Origin: Dimorphilus gyrociliatus
Taxonomy: Eukaryota > Annelida > Polychaeta > Dinophilidae
DNA length: 64,000 bases
Direction of reading: 5' to 3'
NCBI GenBank assembly: GCA_904063045.1
Contig: CAJFCJ010000002.1
Span: 3,467,891 to 3,531,890, forward strand
In this document: positions 13,653 to 24,784 of the stretch, in pieces
Position numbering within the stretch: the stretch's first letter is position 1
Layout of the letters: the number at the start of each line of letters is the position of its first letter
Notes under the pieces: model-generated
Seen by the model: only the letters and a program-made list of their open reading frames with translations
Databases searched by the model: none
Told to the model about the DNA's origin: nothing
Translations under genes and position numbers: made by a program

Positions 13653-14918
13653 TTATAGTCCTTTCTGAATAGAATATTTATTACAATACTCTCTAGTTTT
13701 ATCTTCTATTTCCTCTTTGTCTATATTCATATTTCGGTATTTATGCTTGTTCCTTTTGTGTTGTTTTTGTTCGTCGATGTATGTTTTAAATAATGCTTCG
13801 CATTCATTTGTATACGTCATATCTACTGCATTGTATATAGCCTTAACAGTATCTAATGGGAAATCCACCAATTCTTTAAAACTAATGTGGTGAACCCTTT
13901 TAAAAGACGTATTTTGAAATTTTTCGTGATTTAGCCAATCATCAATCGTTTCCGTCTCTCTTATGTATCTTTTAGTTAAATTATTGCATATCAATTGAAC
14001 ATCTTCTTTATTCCTCGGGTAGTATTGTCGAGCTATATAGCTGAATAGTGATGCTACCGAAGGAATAATCTTTGATAAATCTCTATGGAGAAATATAAAT
14101 TGAGCATCGGGAAAGACATCTAAAAGAGCCAGCTTATTGTTATATGACCCCAGATGAAACATTAGCATAAGACGTCTATTTTCCATGTTTTGATATCTAG
14201 ATAAGACCTGCAGTCTTAATTTCATATTCTTGTATATTTTTACCCATGTATCGTAGGGTAGGTTTGACAAATACCTCTTATAATTCGGCAACTCAAATAT
14301 ATCGTTTAGTAAAAAGTGTAAGCCTTCTGCTGCTAGAAGAGTTGCTACATCTTCAGGATCAGTTATATCCATCAAATGGGAATTTTCTATATCTTCTCTT
14401 CCCCAGATATCTTTCAAAAAATTAGTATTACGATTAAAGGTCTTTATAATATTCTTGTGCTCTTCCATTAAAGGATCAGTTATAACAGGTATTTGTTGCA
14501 AAATTTCCCAATAAGCTGGGGCTTTCCATCTGGAATCTTGAGATAGTAAACAATGAAGAAATGTACTTCCTGTTCTCGGCAGTGACAATATAAATACTGG
14601 TCTAAAAATTTTTGTCTCGGCTAAAGATGGTTCTATATCAATTGCCTTATAAACTTTTGATTTACTGATTAGATAACCCTTTATTTCATTTATTATCATA
14701 TACCTTCCGTGAGAGCTAACATTATTATTGTTTTCAAGATCTTTCAACAAGATTGTTAAACCTTGAGTGATATGTTCTTGTCTTTCAGTCATCAGTTGTA
14801 TATCAGAATTTAAAGATTTATTCATAGTTTCAAACGAAAGTTCATAACGCCTAAACCCAAATAAGTCGTAAATACGTCCCAGATTGTCTTCAATAATTTT
14901 TATCAACAGAAATGCCAT
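13653..14918 (-). CDS. Sulfotransferase, intronless, 421 aa
   Basis: Single-exon gene of the Sulfotransfer_3-like type. LPRTGST at residues 113-119 is the 5'-phosphosulfate loop, followed by a KAPAYWE block. A second block, FLHRDLSKIIPSVASLFSY, matches the 3'-phosphate-binding region with its conserved Arg and Ser. NMENRRLMLMFHLG is shared with the other copies. The C-terminus is Lys-rich (HKRNKHKYRNM). The first 25 residues are mildly hydrophobic, so a membrane-anchored or Golgi enzyme is possible. It is 3' to the next copy (start 303 bp away) on the same strand. The acceptor is unknown; carbohydrate or small lipids are both compatible. Confidence 0.92.
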   Translation of the reverse strand: MAFLLIKIIEDNLGRIYDLFGFRRYELSFETMNKSLNSDIQLMTERQEHITQGLTILLKDLENNNNVSSHGRYMIINEIKGYLISKSKVYKAIDIEPSLAETKIFRPVFILSLPRTGSTFLHCLLSQDSRWKAPAYWEILQQIPVITDPLMEEHKNIIKTFNRNTNFLKDIWGREDIENSHLMDITDPEDVATLLAAEGLHFLLNDIFELPNYKRYLSNLPYDTWVKIYKNMKLRLQVLSRYQNMENRRLMLMFHLGSYNNKLALLDVFPDAQFIFLHRDLSKIIPSVASLFSYIARQYYPRNKEDVQLICNNLTKRYIRETETIDDWLNHEKFQNTSFKRVHHISFKELVDFPLDTVKAIYNAVDMTYTNECEALFKTYIDEQKQHKRNKHKYRNMNIDKEEIEDKTREYCNKYSIQKGL

Positions 14919-15221
14919 CTCCAGCGAAATTATACTTGCAGAGCTTCTACTTCCTTGATTAACAGTATGGAATTAATGTTCAATACTGATTTATAGCTAT
15001 TGAAAATTTGAAAAATACCCGATTAATTTTCGTTTGTATTGTATTAGTTTCAACGATAGTCAGCGGAACAATAGAATGATAAACTCAAAGCATATGCTGT
15101 GCAATGATACACAGTATAGATAAAGTACACAACACAGATAACCCATATATAAATTACAACTGATTGAAAGTGGAATATTTTATATTAATTAGAGTATCAT
15201 TGGATATACGACATTTGTTCG
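14919..15221. other. Spacer between sulfotransferase copies
   Basis: About 300 bp of AT-rich DNA between two copies, holding the 13.7-kb gene's promoter and the next gene's 3' end. No further signal is seen. Confidence 0.6.
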
Positions 15222-16556
15222 TTAGTATATTTTAACATGAAACTTTTTAACATAGTCTTCAGTTCTCTGTCTAATTGCTTCTTTATCTAATAACATTTTT
15301 TGATAATTGTGAATTCCATGTTTATGATCTTGCTGCTTATTTATATAATTCTCAAATATTTCATTGCATTCGTCGTTATATTCCATTTTAATATCTCTAT
15401 ATAATTCTCTAATCACTTTTTTTGAATCTTTGACTAAATCCTCAAAATTTATATCAATAACTCTTTTAAAAGGAGCCTTCTTTATCAGAGGATCGTTTCT
15501 CCATTTCATCATCTTTTCTATTGATGATACGTAACTTTCCGTTAGACGATCGCATATTTCTTGGGTGTTGTTGTAATGCGGCTTTAAATAATGCTCGCCC
15601 AGATAGGAATACAGTGATGTCATTGAAGGAATTATTTTACATAAATCTCTGTGAAGTGTTATTAGTTGTGCATCTGGAAAAACATTTAGCATAGCTAAAG
15701 CATTTACGGATGGGCCTAAATGTTGAATTAGTAAAAATCTCTTGTTTTCCATATTTTGATGAGCAGCTAACACACTAAGATTTAATTTAATATTTTTGTA
15801 AATTTTGACAAAAGTATCGTGTGAAAGATCGTTGATATATTTGGAGTAGTTAGGTAATTTAAGAATTCTTTGAGATTGGACGTAGAGTCCTTCACCTATT
15901 AGGAAGGCCAAAAAATCGTCCGGATCGGTTGGTCCAACAGAATGAATTTTAAATAAATTCTTATTTGACGCTAACCTGTGGACTGCAAATGATGTTTCAT
16001 ATGTTTCCAATAGGGCCTTATTTTCTATAGATAAAGGTTCTTCTCTTATCGGTGTGGTACGGAGTAATTCCCATAGTTCCGGGGCTTTCCATCTTTTATC
16101 TTTAGCCAGCAGACAATTAATAAAAGTGCTGCCAGTTCTTGCCAAAGTTAAAATTATGACGGGGCTTTTAAATTTTGTTTTTGCTAGCTTAGGATCAGCT
16201 TTTACGGCTGTTCTTATGCTGGCTTTATTTTCTAAGCCATTCGTCATGTCTTTTAAAATGTTCCGATATCCAACGGAGCTTAATTCACTATTTTTTTGTA
16301 AATCACTAAACAATACCTGAAAGCCTTTTCTTACGTGATCTTCATTTCTTAGAATAGCTTGAGCCTCTTTAGATAAAGATAATTTCCAGTTCTCATAAGA
16401 CACTTTATAAAATTTGATACCTAGAGTTGATTTGAAAAATAATTCAACACAACCAAGAAGATACTTATGCCATACAATATATTTGGCAATAATTAATAGA
16501 ATTATATGTTTAAAATGTTCAGCCATTGCTGAAAATTTTTTCCCAAGCTTATGCAA
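15222..16556 (-). CDS. Sulfotransferase, intronless, 444 aa
   Basis: Tandem copy. The sulfate-donor loop is LARTGST (residues 138-144), with Ala where the sister copies have Pro. Downstream are DKRWKAPELWELL, NMENKRFLLIQHLGPS and ITLHRDLCKIIPSMTSLYSY, the last being the 3'-phosphate site. The Met at residue 11 is an alternative start; either way an approximately 25-residue hydrophobic stretch follows (HIILLIIAKYIVW). It is longer than the 13.7-kb copy, mainly at the N-terminus. Catalysis by PAPS-dependent transfer is inferred from family; whether the Pro to Ala change matters is unknown. Confidence 0.92.
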   Translation of the reverse strand: MHKLGKKFSAMAEHFKHIILLIIAKYIVWHKYLLGCVELFFKSTLGIKFYKVSYENWKLSLSKEAQAILRNEDHVRKGFQVLFSDLQKNSELSSVGYRNILKDMTNGLENKASIRTAVKADPKLAKTKFKSPVIILTLARTGSTFINCLLAKDKRWKAPELWELLRTTPIREEPLSIENKALLETYETSFAVHRLASNKNLFKIHSVGPTDPDDFLAFLIGEGLYVQSQRILKLPNYSKYINDLSHDTFVKIYKNIKLNLSVLAAHQNMENKRFLLIQHLGPSVNALAMLNVFPDAQLITLHRDLCKIIPSMTSLYSYLGEHYLKPHYNNTQEICDRLTESYVSSIEKMMKWRNDPLIKKAPFKRVIDINFEDLVKDSKKVIRELYRDIKMEYNDECNEIFENYINKQQDHKHGIHNYQKMLLDKEAIRQRTEDYVKKFHVKIY

Positions 16557-16778
16557 CCTCTAAAATAGATAAATGAGGAAAATGAAAACGAGATAGAATC
16601 TGTAATCATTTTTTATTAAGTTAAAACATATGTGATTAAAACTATTTGAAACATATTTAATATATTTTAGTAATTTATAAATATAGATAAACGATAATCA
16701 TTCAATAAAGATGAAAAGTTATATATTTTATTGTTTTTAATCTAACTTTTTTTTGAGATTTTCTAATAAAGTTCTATA

Positions 16779-18158
16779 CTAATTTGCAATTAAATTAAAT
16801 TTTTTATTGTATCTAAAAGATTTTTGTCTTATCTTTTCTACATTTAATACCATTTTTTCGTACTTGTGCGGATTTTGCTTCTGTTTACCCTTTTCATAAA
16901 TCGAAACGGTAAATTTCTCTTCGCATTCTTTTGTATATTTCATATTTGATTTTTTATATATATATTTTACAACCTCTTCCGGATTATCTAATAGATCTTT
17001 AAAGTGTATATCAATAAAGGAATTTGCAAATTGTTTCTTTGTGGAGTATTCTTGTCTCACTTGAACAATTTTATCAAGAGTATCCAGATATCTATCAACT
17101 AGATTATCGCATATTAATTGAATAGCAGATAGGCGATAATTTTGATACTTTATTGCAATATACGAGTATAGAGATGCCATTGAAGGAACAATCTTCTTGA
17201 TATCTCTATGAATAGTTATTATCTTTGCGTCTGGAAATACCTCTAGCAAAGCTGGAATATTTGTTGATGGTCCAAAATGCTGATTAAGAAGATAGCGCCT
17301 ATTTTCAATATTTTGGTATCTTCCTAATACTTTAAAGTTTCTTTCAAGGCTTTTGTAGATATCTATATAATCATCATGCGAGAAACTTTGTAATTGCTTG
17401 GTATATTTGGGTAATTTTAATATAATTGATAGAATTCCAAAAATTCCCTCAGCTTTAAGAAAGGGAAGGAAACCTTCTGGATCACTTGCTTTCATATTAT
17501 GAGACGAAATTAAACCTTTAGAGTTTGAAAATTTCTTATTGATATCTAGAGAATTATCCAATTGTTTTATATATTCTTTATTATCTTCTGATAAGGGATC
17601 TCTAGGAAATGGTATGGTTTTAGTCATTTCCCAGAATTCTGGAGCTTTCCATCTTTTATCTTCTGCTAGTAAGGTGTGTAAAAATGTACTGCCAGTCCTG
17701 GGTAATGTAACTAAAAAAACAGGATCTTTAATCTTTACATCTAAAAGAGTGGGATCATCTTCAACAGCTTTTTCAATGTTTCCTTTATTTTCAATAGCTC
17801 TTTGAAATTCTGTTTTTATGCTATACCATCCTGAATAACTTAGTTCCTTGGAATTTCGTAAATCTTCAAATAGTATCTTGAACAATTTTCTTCTGAAAGG
17901 TACGTTTAACACATTCTTACCATGATCAGATAGCTCCTTGTAGAAACTTTCGAAAGAAATTTCATACACACAAATTCCACAGAATTTATATAAAAGCAAA
18001 TATAAGATATCTCTTAAAAGATTCTTGTAAAATATCATCTTAATTATAAAGATCCTTATATATACACTTAAAAATTCATCCAGCTGTGATGAATCCTTCA
18101 TTGTTATAGAGAATAATTCTTTGAACGATATTCTACTGAATGTGAGATAATCTGGCAA
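16779..18158 (-). CDS. Sulfotransferase, intronless, 459 aa
   Basis: Tandem copy with LPRTGST at residues 152-158, KAPEFWEM after it, NIENRRYLLNQHFGPS, and ITIHRDIKKIVPSMASLYSY as the 3'-phosphate segment. The N-terminus is about 20 residues longer than in the sisters; Met20 may be the real start because alignment with sister copies begins there. The hydrophobic stretch (about residues 31-60) is again near the N-terminus. It is very Lys- and Ile-rich, in keeping with the AT-rich DNA. Function: sulfate transfer, acceptor unknown. Confidence 0.92.
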   Translation of the reverse strand: MPDYLTFSRISFKELFSITMKDSSQLDEFLSVYIRIFIIKMIFYKNLLRDILYLLLYKFCGICVYEISFESFYKELSDHGKNVLNVPFRRKLFKILFEDLRNSKELSYSGWYSIKTEFQRAIENKGNIEKAVEDDPTLLDVKIKDPVFLVTLPRTGSTFLHTLLAEDKRWKAPEFWEMTKTIPFPRDPLSEDNKEYIKQLDNSLDINKKFSNSKGLISSHNMKASDPEGFLPFLKAEGIFGILSIILKLPKYTKQLQSFSHDDYIDIYKSLERNFKVLGRYQNIENRRYLLNQHFGPSTNIPALLEVFPDAKIITIHRDIKKIVPSMASLYSYIAIKYQNYRLSAIQLICDNLVDRYLDTLDKIVQVRQEYSTKKQFANSFIDIHFKDLLDNPEEVVKYIYKKSNMKYTKECEEKFTVSIYEKGKQKQNPHKYEKMVLNVEKIRQKSFRYNKKFNLIAN

Positions 18159-18395
18159 AATTATATAAATATATATATATATAAAATTTATAGTTGATTA
18201 ACAAACTACAGCTTTATTATATATTTTGGGAACATATTGAACTATTACAGAAAATAAATAAAAATCAGATAAATATTCTTTTGATATGTTTTTATATATA
18301 AAGAAGTAATTAATCTATATTCATGATAGATTTGGTGCTTTTATTTAACTATTGTTAATGATTAATTAAAAAAACCATAAAAGTTTGGTCAGATT

Positions 18396-19697
18396 TCAGT
18401 AAACATATTGATGATGATAATCCTTAGATCTCTCTAACAATTTTTTATCAACATTAACTTTTTGATAAACATGTTTTACTCGTTTAATTTTGTTTTGTTC
18501 TTCGAAATGCTTCAAAAATGATTCATTACATTCTGGTGTATATTCCATTTCCAAATCTTTGTATAAACTTTTAAAAACTTGAATTGGATCTTTTATGAGA
18601 TCTGTAAATTTGATATCGATTATTCTTTTAAAGTTACAATCTTGAAATTTTTCACTATTCCTCCAACTTTTCATCTTTTCCAGTTCTTCAACATATCTCT
18701 CAGTTATTCCATCGCATATGAATTGTTTATTATCTAAATTTTGTTTCTTATAGTCTAGTTGAAGATAGCTGTACAGCGATGTAGCAGACGGAATTATTTC
18801 CGTTAAATTTCTATGAAGCATGATAAATTGAGCGTCTGGAAATGTTTCTAATAGGGCTTCTATATTAGTATTTAAACCTAGATGAAGCATTAGTAAAAAT
18901 CTTCTATTTTCCATATTCTGATATCTACACATGAGTCGTATACGTTTCTTAATGATATTATAGCTTTGGGCGAAATCTTTTTTTGGTAAGTTTTTGATAT
19001 AGTCCATATAATTTGGTAAATTGAAAGCTTCAGCCATATAGCACCATATACCTTCTCCAATGAGTATTTCACCGATGTCTTCAGGACTTGTAGCTTCTAC
19101 ATGATGAGATCTGGTAAACGATTCTCCCAATCTAATTTCCATACTTCTGAGGGATTTATTAAAAGATCGAACCTTTTTTACATATTCTGATGGTAGAGGA
19201 TAAACGTGTGGCAGAGGTTGGTGAAATTCCCACGAGGTTGGTGAATTCCATCTTTTATCTTTTAGGAGTGAACAATGAAAAAAGGTACTTCCTGTCCTTG
19301 GTAATGACAATATAAAAACCGGCCTTTTAAAATTTGTTTCTTGCACTTCTGGAAGATATTCCATCAAATGAATCGATCTTTGTCTTTGGTTCAAATTTTC
19401 CCCTATAAACCTTAATAACAAGTATTTTCCTGTAGCCGAAAATTCTTTGAATTTATTAACATCCTCTAAAAGAATTTTCAAGCCTCTTAGAGTTATGTTT
19501 TCTTTTCCTTCCTTCAACAATTCTCTGCCAGACTCTTTTGTAAAGTAAGGCAGAGTTTCCAGGGAAACATGAAACATACTAACTCCAAAGCATATTTCAA
19601 CTAAATCATCAAAAAGATTTATTATTTTAAAAAATAATAAATGTAATTGAGTATTTAAAAAAAGCATTAAACTTTCAATCCAAGTTAAATTCGCCAT
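18396..19697 (-). CDS. Sulfotransferase, intronless, 433 aa
   Basis: Most 5' member of the tandem block on the minus strand. It has LPRTGST at residues 132-138, then a W-N-S-P-T-S-W-E variant of the conserved K-A-P-x-x-W-E block, and IMLHRNLTEIIPSATSLYSY in which the usual HRD is HRN. NMENRRFLLMLHLG is conserved. A hydrophobic N-terminal stretch covers about residues 8-30. The variant donor and acceptor blocks make this the most diverged of the five copies and suggest a different acceptor, or weaker activity, than its neighbours. Confidence 0.92.
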   Translation of the reverse strand: MANLTWIESLMLFLNTQLHLLFFKIINLFDDLVEICFGVSMFHVSLETLPYFTKESGRELLKEGKENITLRGLKILLEDVNKFKEFSATGKYLLLRFIGENLNQRQRSIHLMEYLPEVQETNFKRPVFILSLPRTGSTFFHCSLLKDKRWNSPTSWEFHQPLPHVYPLPSEYVKKVRSFNKSLRSMEIRLGESFTRSHHVEATSPEDIGEILIGEGIWCYMAEAFNLPNYMDYIKNLPKKDFAQSYNIIKKRIRLMCRYQNMENRRFLLMLHLGLNTNIEALLETFPDAQFIMLHRNLTEIIPSATSLYSYLQLDYKKQNLDNKQFICDGITERYVEELEKMKSWRNSEKFQDCNFKRIIDIKFTDLIKDPIQVFKSLYKDLEMEYTPECNESFLKHFEEQNKIKRVKHVYQKVNVDKKLLERSKDYHHQYVY

Positions 19698-21848
19698 TAT
19701 TTAATTTATTTGTTCAAAGTAGCAGAACAGATAGGTTATAATAAAAATTGGCAAATTCCAAATGAAATTTAGAAGAATATAACAACTAATTTAGTAATTA
19801 CAAATTATAGATATCATATTCAATCTAAACTAACAAGTACATTATCAGTTAATATATATATTGATAGACTTATAGTTAACTTGCCTTTATACATATCATT
19901 ACATTATTCTATGCGAAACAGATGTATACATTAAATGTTTTTTAATTATACAGCACGTGTATACTTTTTAACTTGAACAATACCGTATCGATTGAATTTA
20001 TATAATAGATTGATTGGGCATATGTATTTTTCATGTATATACAGAAGATTTTGAAAATCTTAAATACTGTAAAAGTTATTTCCAAAGTACAATAACTATT
20101 TAAAAACCTGCATCGAAAGCTTTTTACAGACTATTAAAAAAGTTCTTATAATAACAACGGCTGGTTCTGCTAATGGAAAAATACGAGAACATTAACTATA
20201 CATGTAAATAAAGGTTATAATCTATTTTATGCCAAATCTTTTAGAAAAGCTTGAATAATGTAAAGATAATTTACAATAGTTTTGTAGAAATTAACTTACA
20301 AATTAAGATGATTAATTTACTTTGTATTAGTATATGCATTATATAGTAAATAGTACTTTTGGAAATATTAGGTTGGAATCTGTATTGTGAAAAGCAAACA
20401 ATAATGTATGATTTATTAAAAAATAATAAATTAGCTCAATAATCATATTTTATATTAATATAAGAAAGCAAACTGTATTTATCTCTCTCTTTTGAGATTA
20501 TTCGTTGTTAGCATTTTGAAATGCTCCTTCTATTATTAGATTTTCATGCATTCATAAAAAATGTAATATTACTAGATAAATTAACTTGTCTGCTATTTTT
20601 TAATACATTATGTTGTTATAACAGTTGTATATGTTTTTAAAGACTATTAATATTAATATATATCGATATCTAAATTTGTTCATTAGTTATGAATGGTTGA
20701 AATGTAATTTTTTTAAATAATTAGTCATGGTGTTATCGATATGACAAAATGTTATAAATCTTTCTATACTATATTATTATTATTAATATTCCAATCTGGT
20801 TAACCATAGTTAATTTGAAGTTATCAGGAAATTTCAATGATTTTAAATATTAACACGACCTGTCTGAATAATGAAAATATAGATCAAAACATACAAAATC
20901 GCCCTTTTTTTTAGCTATATATTAACTTTGGAAATATGCTCTTGTTCGCTAAAAGTATTTCCAATATTTTTATTGTTTATATGTATGAAAATCATAACTA
21001 ATATATGATTTCAGCTTTATTGCTAAATATCATTGCTAAATATTTAGAAGACGAATTAGTCAATCAAGGTCATTTGTTTATTAAAATAGCATATTTTTGT
21101 TGTTAGATCTTTTATTATTTACTTTGCATTGACTTTTTGCTTGTGAAGGGAAAACTTAATTGTTAAGCTTATTGTTTTTTGGAGGTGACTTCATTTGGCT
21201 GGTTAAAAGTAGCAAAAATTTTAAAAGAATATATGAATATATCGTTAAATAATCAAGCTATAATAATTTAAAACATTATCTAGAGTTTTTGTCCTTTGAA
21301 CTAATTAATTAGCTAATTTTTTTCATTAACAACATCCTTCAGTTTTCTATAGAGTGCAATTTTATCTTAACGAATAACTATTTCGACAACAATTGACTAA
21401 ATTGAAGAAAATTGGAAAGACAGTATTTAAAAAGGGATATGACTCTAAACACTAAAGAAGAATAGTATGGTAATTTTCGGTTTGATTTCTATGGTAATTA
21501 TTTTGCAGATAAAAGTAATTAGAATATAAAAATTTAATAACTAAGCATAGAAAAAATACAAAAAATGAAATATGAAAACTCTATCGGAAAGTTAATCAAC
21601 CACTAACTTGTCAATTTTCATTGTATATCGAAAGTTGCCTACATATTATCAGGAAGATTTCTTTATAGGACTTTTATTAAGACATCTACAGATAGCTCCT
21701 CTCTTGAATAGTTGATCAGTTTTCTCGATAGAGGAAGATAGCAATCATTATTTTATTAGACAAAAATATCGATGTTAATCTTAAGTCTTTACAAATATCT
21801 AACCAAAAGCATTCGTCTTCATTCAAACACCGACATAATCATTTAGTA

Positions 21849-22089
21849 TTTTCACTTTTGATTCAAAGAGAAGTGTGCTAGTTTACTTCTCCTTCCACTG
21901 AAACAGTGTGTAATTCGTGAATTTGACAGTAACCCAATATGAATTGCTATTAATTTAAATGAATATATCGGAATTATATTCAAAAATGAGAGTTTACTAA
22001 TAGTAGTTGATTTGTAATGCATTATAAAAAAGTGGTAGATACATCTGTGAGTCGTCCTAAGATACTTCTCTTTGAATCAAAAGTGAAAA
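21849..22089. repeat. 26-bp perfect inverted repeat, 241 bp overall
   Basis: The arm at 21849-21874 is the exact reverse complement of 22064-22089, with 189 bp between. No target-site duplication is visible outside the arms. It may be a small non-autonomous DNA element or a hairpin-forming remnant. No transposase lies nearby. Confidence 0.7.
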
Positions 22090-23199
22090 CGCGACTGGAG
22101 ACTATAGGTTGTAAAGTAAAATTCGCCTTTCTCGTTCTTTTTCCAGCTTTCCCTATATTCTTTAGAGTTTACTAGAGAGTAATCCTAGATTGGATACATC
22201 ATGCCTTGAGGATTTATATCAATATCCTTTAGATCGCTTTTATAATCGCATTTATGAGATAAGATGAGAATCCTAAATTTTGCAATGGTTTTTTTCGAAA
22301 CAAATCAATAGATATGTATAATATATATTTTATACTTATAATCCAGCATTCCAAGAAAAAATTTTAAGTATATCATGATTATTCAGCACTCTCATTCTTT
22401 CTTTTGACCGGATAAAGACTCAGATTATATAATAAATTATAATTTAGCTGTGTTATACGCACAATTCTTTATCCATTTTTGTTTCAGTATTTTGAATCTA
22501 TTTCGTGTTCTTTATTAAAAACATATTGAATAAAAATAATCAATATAATAATTAGTTAAACTTAAGTGTTTATATGATTAACTAAGAGATGTAAACATTT
22601 ATCTTTGCAAGCCTCTGCTCTTCTTTCTCTATATCTTGCCTTATTCAGAAAGAACCAAATTTATAGGGTGCATTTTCTGGGCGAGATATCCTTTTATATT
22701 ATCAATAAGAGTTTTATTTTTTCAATTAATAATTAGACTTTCGAAGTGTATTATTTTATATTTGCGGTTGTCGTTTTAGGACGTCCATTTTCTAATGGCT
22801 AAGAGAGAAAAATTTTATAGAGCGGGAGGATCTTCTAAATGTAATTCGTTGTCATTCTCAACAGGAATATTTCCCGAACAGCATCTCTTAAACTTTCTGG
22901 TATATATAAATTTTTCAAGTAAAACTATAATAATACTAGCATATACTCTTTCCTTAAAAATATATCGTACGTCTTTTTAATGGAAGTATATGAAAAATTG
23001 TTTAAAATCTTTATTTTTATAAATATAGATAAATGTTCACAGTAAATATAATTTGTATAATTATTGTTTTCGTATTCAAGTAGAACACTTAGTATAATTA
23101 TCATATAAAATATTCATGAATGATACTAAAATACATTCATTATTATTGTTCACTTATTGAGCTAATAAATCTGTTTAGGCTACTAAAAGAGATTGACAA

Positions 23200-23224
23200 A
23201 GAGAGAGAGAGAGAGAGAGAGAGA
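23200..23224. repeat. (GA)n microsatellite
   Basis: About 12 uninterrupted GA units 250 bp upstream of the GPCR start. GA tracts often lie in promoters, where GAGA-type factors bind, but nothing else supports that here. Confidence 0.9.
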
Positions 23225-23474
23225 ATGATATTTAAAGTCTTTGGACTTCTTTAAAAGTTTTGTAATAATTATCCCAAAGATACAAGTCTTTAATAAATAT
23301 TCATGCTAGTAATAACATTAAAAAGTTTGTAACAAAATTAAACTTCGGCCGCATCACTCGGGTGATGCTTCCTTTATTACTCTAATATTGGGAAGTTAGC
23401 CCATTTCTAAATAGGAATGAGTAATTACTGCACTTTTTGTCAAACTTTCGATCTTTCTCTCAACAGGATTTATT

Positions 23475-24662
23475 ATGGGGGATTGTATGACAGCGAATCA
23501 AGACAATGATGTGATACAGGACGTAGTTTTTTATATGAACGTTTATGTTGATGGTGTTGTATCCGTTATTGGATTAATTGGAAATTTATTTATAGTATTA
23601 GTTTTGAGAAATTCTATTCAGTCGGGATCCAATTCTATTTATCTAAGAGCACTGGCCATCGTTGATTTTATTTTCCTAATTTTCACATTATTATATACAA
23701 CTCTCAGAACAGCTGCAAAGGAGACATCGTGCTTGTCTTCTTTCCTAAAGATCGAAGATTTCTTGATAGCTTATTCATTACCAGTGGGGTGGATGATGCA
23801 GACGTCAGGTATTTGGTTAACAGCAGTGATAGCAATTGATAGGAGAATTTCTATAGAAAAACCATTTAAATCTCTTATTTATTGTACATCAAAAACAGCT
23901 ATTAAGGTTTTTAGTACATGTATTAAGCAATGATTAATTAATTAATTTCATTTAGCCATATAGACATTGATTTATCTAAGTTTTATCTAAGTTTCAGTAA
24001 AGTGGAAAAAGGCTAAAAGAATCCATAATATATCTTGGAGCTAATGTATCTAAAGACTAATTATTGGAAATATCCACTTATAACATGTACTAAAGATATC
24101 GTCAATTACAATTACTTTTTGTATCTTTCTGAATTGTCCTAGATTAATTTATTATGCTAAAGTTGCAAAACAGAATTCTAATACAACTTATATACATATT
24201 GCTCACCTGAGGAGAGACGTACCTCGATGGAATGATACCCTATATTACTGGCTCTATCATACGGGAATAACGTTTTCTTTGATATTTGCATTACCATTAT
24301 GTATTATTGGAATTTGTAATATTTTTCTTATAAAAGCATTACATGATTCCCAAAATTTCTGTAATTTACATGTTGGAAATAATCAAAGAGTATTCGGTAA
24401 GAATTCAGAATATTCAAGAACAATAGTTCTAAATATGGTCGTTGTTATATCAAAGTTATTAATATGCCAAACTCCTGATTTCTTGCTGTCGATAATTCAA
24501 GTAGCTCAAGTTGATCGCAATGCTACAGCCTATAAAATATTTTCAACAGTTAAGGAAATGTTATTAATTGTAAACGCATCGTGTAACTTTATCATTTATT
24601 TTATGTTAAACGCTTATTTTAGAAAAGCACTTTTCAGAAATTTAAGCTTCTGTCGTCAGTAA
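23475..24662 (+). CDS. Rhodopsin-class peptide GPCR (FMRFamide-receptor-like), two exons
   Basis: Exons 23475-23906 and 24096-24662, phase-0 GT-AG intron of 189 bp, 332 residues. TM1 carries GLIGNLFIVLVL; TM2 has LRALAIVDFIFL. TM3 ends AVIAIDRRISIEKP, the DRY motif with R in place of Y. The splice restores TM4 (ITITFCIFLNCPRLIYY, with the N-x-P-R turn typical of FMRFamide and related receptors). TM5 is ITFSLIFALPLCIIG and TM6 LLICQTPDFLLSII. TM7 reads SCNFIIYFML, where the NPxxY Pro is replaced. It is a plasma-membrane peptide receptor by family; the ligand is unknown. A poly(A) signal AATAAA lies near 24809. An upstream noncoding exon is likely. Confidence 0.88.
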
Positions 24663-24752
24663 AAGCTTCACTTGATCAACAATAACAAAATTAGAAAAAC
24701 TAGGCTTAACTTGAATCGATTATTTACAAACTGTATAAATTTATATATGCAG

Positions 24753-24784
<32 letters not shown>

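Larger units (their letters stand above)
19698..23474. other. Long noncoding region
   Basis: Nearly 3.8 kb at about 75% A+T without any reading frame that looks coding. It separates the minus-strand block from the plus-strand GPCR and so must include promoters for both. It holds a 26-bp inverted repeat (21849-22089), a GA microsatellite (about 23200-23224) and a small hairpin at 23351-23368. A good splice acceptor (pyrimidine-rich, ending CAG near 23465) lies 8 bases before the GPCR ATG, so a 5' untranslated exon probably lies in this stretch. Confidence 0.6.

Noticed and set aside
22795-22980. 61-codon plus-strand frame in the noncoding region
   Set aside because: No signal peptide, domain, splice partner or conserved composition; such frames are expected by chance in 3.8 kb.
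23351-23368. Hairpin (7-bp arms, TCGG loop) upstream of the GPCR, resembling a bacterial terminator
   Set aside because: The DNA is eukaryotic, and a 7-bp palindrome is weak evidence for any regulatory element.
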